NCBI GenBank assembly: GCA_902470455.1
Contig: CABRGI010000034.1
Span: forward strand, 1 to 7,765
DNA from: an uncultured Parvimonas sp.
Lineage (GTDB): Bacteria; Bacillota; Clostridia; Tissierellales; Peptoniphilaceae
Direction of reading: 5' to 3'
DNA length: 7,765 bases
The notes under the pieces were generated by a model, which was given only the letters and a program-made list of their open reading frames with translations, ran no database searches and had not been told where the DNA came from. The position numbers were made by a program, and so were the translations under genes. Positions 6,382 to 7,765 of this stretch are shown here, in pieces (position 1 is the stretch's first letter; the number at the start of each line of letters is the position of its first letter).

Positions 6382-7431
6382 TCATTCATATTTTTTTACT
6401 CTTTCAAAATGAGATTCTACTACATTATCCATTTGTTCGGCAATTTTATCAAATGAGCAATTTAAATCTAGAGTTTTTACACTTATTTGATTGCCATGCA
6501 TCTGATATACATTATCCGGATGAATTGTTTCATCTGTCTTTGCATATAAAAGAATTCCGGATACTGTTTTATTTTGATTTTCAAATTGATAATCACAATT
6601 TTTTACATAGGTAAAAATTTGATATAGATTATTTGAGTGAATCTTACGTTTATCAAACTGCATTTGGGTTGTCTTCCCATAATATTTAGCATCAATAATC
6701 AAAATACTATCTTCATTCTGAATATATATGTCGCTTTGCATAATTGGAAGCATTTCTCTGACACCATCATCCAATGACCACGGAATTTGAGAAGCTCTAA
6801 CAGATAATTTTGGATAATGTTTCTTATAGTACTCAAGTATAAATTTTTCATAAAGACGACTCATTCGTTGATCATCTAGAAAATCCATCATCTTCATAGT
6901 TCCATCTTTATTGGTTTGTATTAATCCTTTAACTATAAGATAACTTATTGCAATCAACATTTGATAGTGTTTGTTATTTCTATTATATTTAAAATTCCAA
7001 TCTATATATCTTATATTAATAGTCTCAACATCTCTAAAATATATCATTAATTTTCTAAGCTCTTTTTTTCTTTTTTTAGATAAATTTGAAGTTAAGAGTG
7101 TTTCAACCGTTGATTTTATAATTCTATTCATTGTACTATTTACTGAAAAATCATCATAGGCACAAATTAATTTTTTTCTTATCATACTATTATTTTTTAT
7201 GGATTCAGATATTTCTAATTTGCCTCTAACTGATGTTAACTCCTCTGTTTGTAAAATATACTCTCTTTCAAGTCCTCTTTTAATTTGTCCGGATATCCCT
7301 TTCATTAAAATCTCTGCCATTAATTCCAAAGTATTGTCAAATTTTTCAGTAGCTAATTTTTTATATCCTTGTTGATTAAGAACTCTAAAAGCATATGACA
7401 ACATATAGTAAATATTTTGTATTGGAATCAT
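6382..7431 (-). CDS. mcrC: McrC, nuclease subunit of an McrBC-type restriction system
   Basis: McrC binds the McrB GTPase ring and supplies the endonuclease that cuts DNA carrying modified cytosine (type IV restriction, cytoplasmic). The 349 residues match the common short McrC form. The N-terminus I-P-I-Q-N-I-Y-Y-M-L-S-Y-A-F is the family signature and V-R-G-K-L (68-72) is typical of the binding part. The C-terminal half is a PD-(D/E)xK nuclease: D234 in M-Q-S-D-I-Y-I, D247 and K249 in I-I-D-A-K-Y-Y, and the Q271/Y275 motif in L-Y-Q-I-F-T-Y-V. All expected catalytic residues are present. ATG at 7431 overlaps the mcrB stop by 4 nt (ATGA), with AGGAG 9 nt upstream inside mcrB, so translation is probably coupled. 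The right partner is mcrB. I see no terminator after the TGA stop. Confidence 0.93.
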   Translation of the reverse strand: MIPIQNIYYMLSYAFRVLNQQGYKKLATEKFDNTLELMAEILMKGISGQIKRGLEREYILQTEELTSVRGKLEISESIKNNSMIRKKLICAYDDFSVNSTMNRIIKSTVETLLTSNLSKKRKKELRKLMIYFRDVETINIRYIDWNFKYNRNNKHYQMLIAISYLIVKGLIQTNKDGTMKMMDFLDDQRMSRLYEKFILEYYKKHYPKLSVRASQIPWSLDDGVREMLPIMQSDIYIQNEDSILIIDAKYYGKTTQMQFDKRKIHSNNLYQIFTYVKNCDYQFENQNKTVSGILLYAKTDETIHPDNVYQMHGNQISVKTLDLNCSFDKIAEQMDNVVESHFERVKKYE

Positions 7432-7765
7432 TTAATTGCACTCCTAAGATTGATAATCCAATTATTTACCTTGGAAGGTTCGTCAAACCAATATTCTTTT
7501 AAAAGTGGAATTAATTCATATTCTACAATTCCTGATAATACTTTATCATCTATTTTATCTTTACTTAAGTTACATAGATAACTATGCCCAATACAAAATC
7601 CATCTCCCAAAGATTCATCACTTGAAATAATATCATTAAGACTTTTTACACATTCTATAAGTCTATTAAATTTATCATTTTTTAAGCTATTTCTATACTT
7701 AATAAATCCATCAGTTACAAATCCCGGCTTAATATCATAGAATGAAAATCTTCTTCTTAAAGCAT
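7428..7765 (-). CDS. mcrB: McrB, AAA+ GTPase subunit (C-terminal 111 residues only)
   Basis: Only the end of the gene is in the window. The first complete codons read A-L-R-R-R-F-S-F, the conserved end of the AAA+ core that carries arginines acting across subunits. About 100 residues of helical lid follow, including G-D-G-F-C-I-G-H-S-Y-L, which in McrB-type ATPases is a G-x-x-F-x-I-G-H-S-Y/S-F-like motif before the closing helices. The protein ends L-R-S-A-I-K and TGA. McrB forms GTP-dependent hexamers and carries the DNA-recognition domain at its N-terminus, which is outside the window, so the target modification cannot be inferred. The partner mcrC overlaps its stop by 4 nt. Confidence 0.88.
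   Translation of the reverse strand, partial: ALRRRFSFYDIKPGFVTDGFIKYRNSLKNDKFNRLIECVKSLNDIISSDESLGDGFCIGHSYLCNLSKDKIDDKVLSGIVEYELIPLLKEYWFDEPSKVNNWIINLRSAIK

Noticed and set aside
6971..7159. Plus-strand open frame inside mcrC
   Set aside because: It is antisense to a well-supported McrC coding region, and its hydrophobic product reflects the AT-rich complement.
7428..7610. Separate 60-residue gene starting at TTG 7610
   Set aside because: The frame continues without a stop to the right edge and reads as the C-terminus of McrB (A-L-R-R-R-F motif upstream), so it is not an independent gene.

Overview
This is an AT-rich window in which every gene I can support lies on the minus strand, so transcription runs from position 7765 towards position 1. 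The base composition, the strong purine-rich ribosome binding sites, the use of TTG starts and the Gram-positive MSCRAMM-type surface protein suggest a low-GC Firmicute. An anaerobic host-associated coccus of the Tissierellia/Peptoniphilaceae type is my best guess. That placement is inference from gene content and style, because no taxonomic marker is present.

In transcription order the window holds the following. (1) The last 111 codons of mcrB, the GTPase of an McrBC-type restriction system, are cut by the right edge. They overlap by 4 nt a complete mcrC nuclease gene (6382-7431). (2) A membrane-anchored DKNYY-family protein (4935-6242) has its own good promoter (6303-6331). Its 3' end carries a perfect 18-bp inverted repeat, and a short open frame for a C-terminal membrane segment (4751-4912) follows. 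(3) A terminator hairpin is present as two identical 46-bp tandem copies (4632-4731). (4) A two-gene unit encodes an AlkC-like DNA alkylation repair protein (3743-4441, with a doubtful start) and a class-3-like aldehyde dehydrogenase (2332-3696). (5) About 450 bp of non-coding AT-rich DNA contains a promoter and a long leader. (6) The first 627 codons of a secreted adhesin (1-1883) follow, with an N2/N3-type ligand-binding region, a SpaA-type domain and 92-residue Cna-B repeats. The left edge cuts it.

The genes look like separate small transcription units, not one pathway. McrBC would cut incoming modified DNA. The AlkC/aldehyde dehydrogenase pair could both deal with reactive or alkylating damage, but that link is inference. 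The adhesin faces the host.

I do not see a clear undescribed multi-gene system. The most interesting signals are signs of small-scale gene damage or rearrangement: coding similarity upstream of the only standard alkC start, an apparent split of the DKNYY gene at a perfect inverted repeat, a freshly duplicated terminator, and a loss of repeat phase in the adhesin at the left edge.
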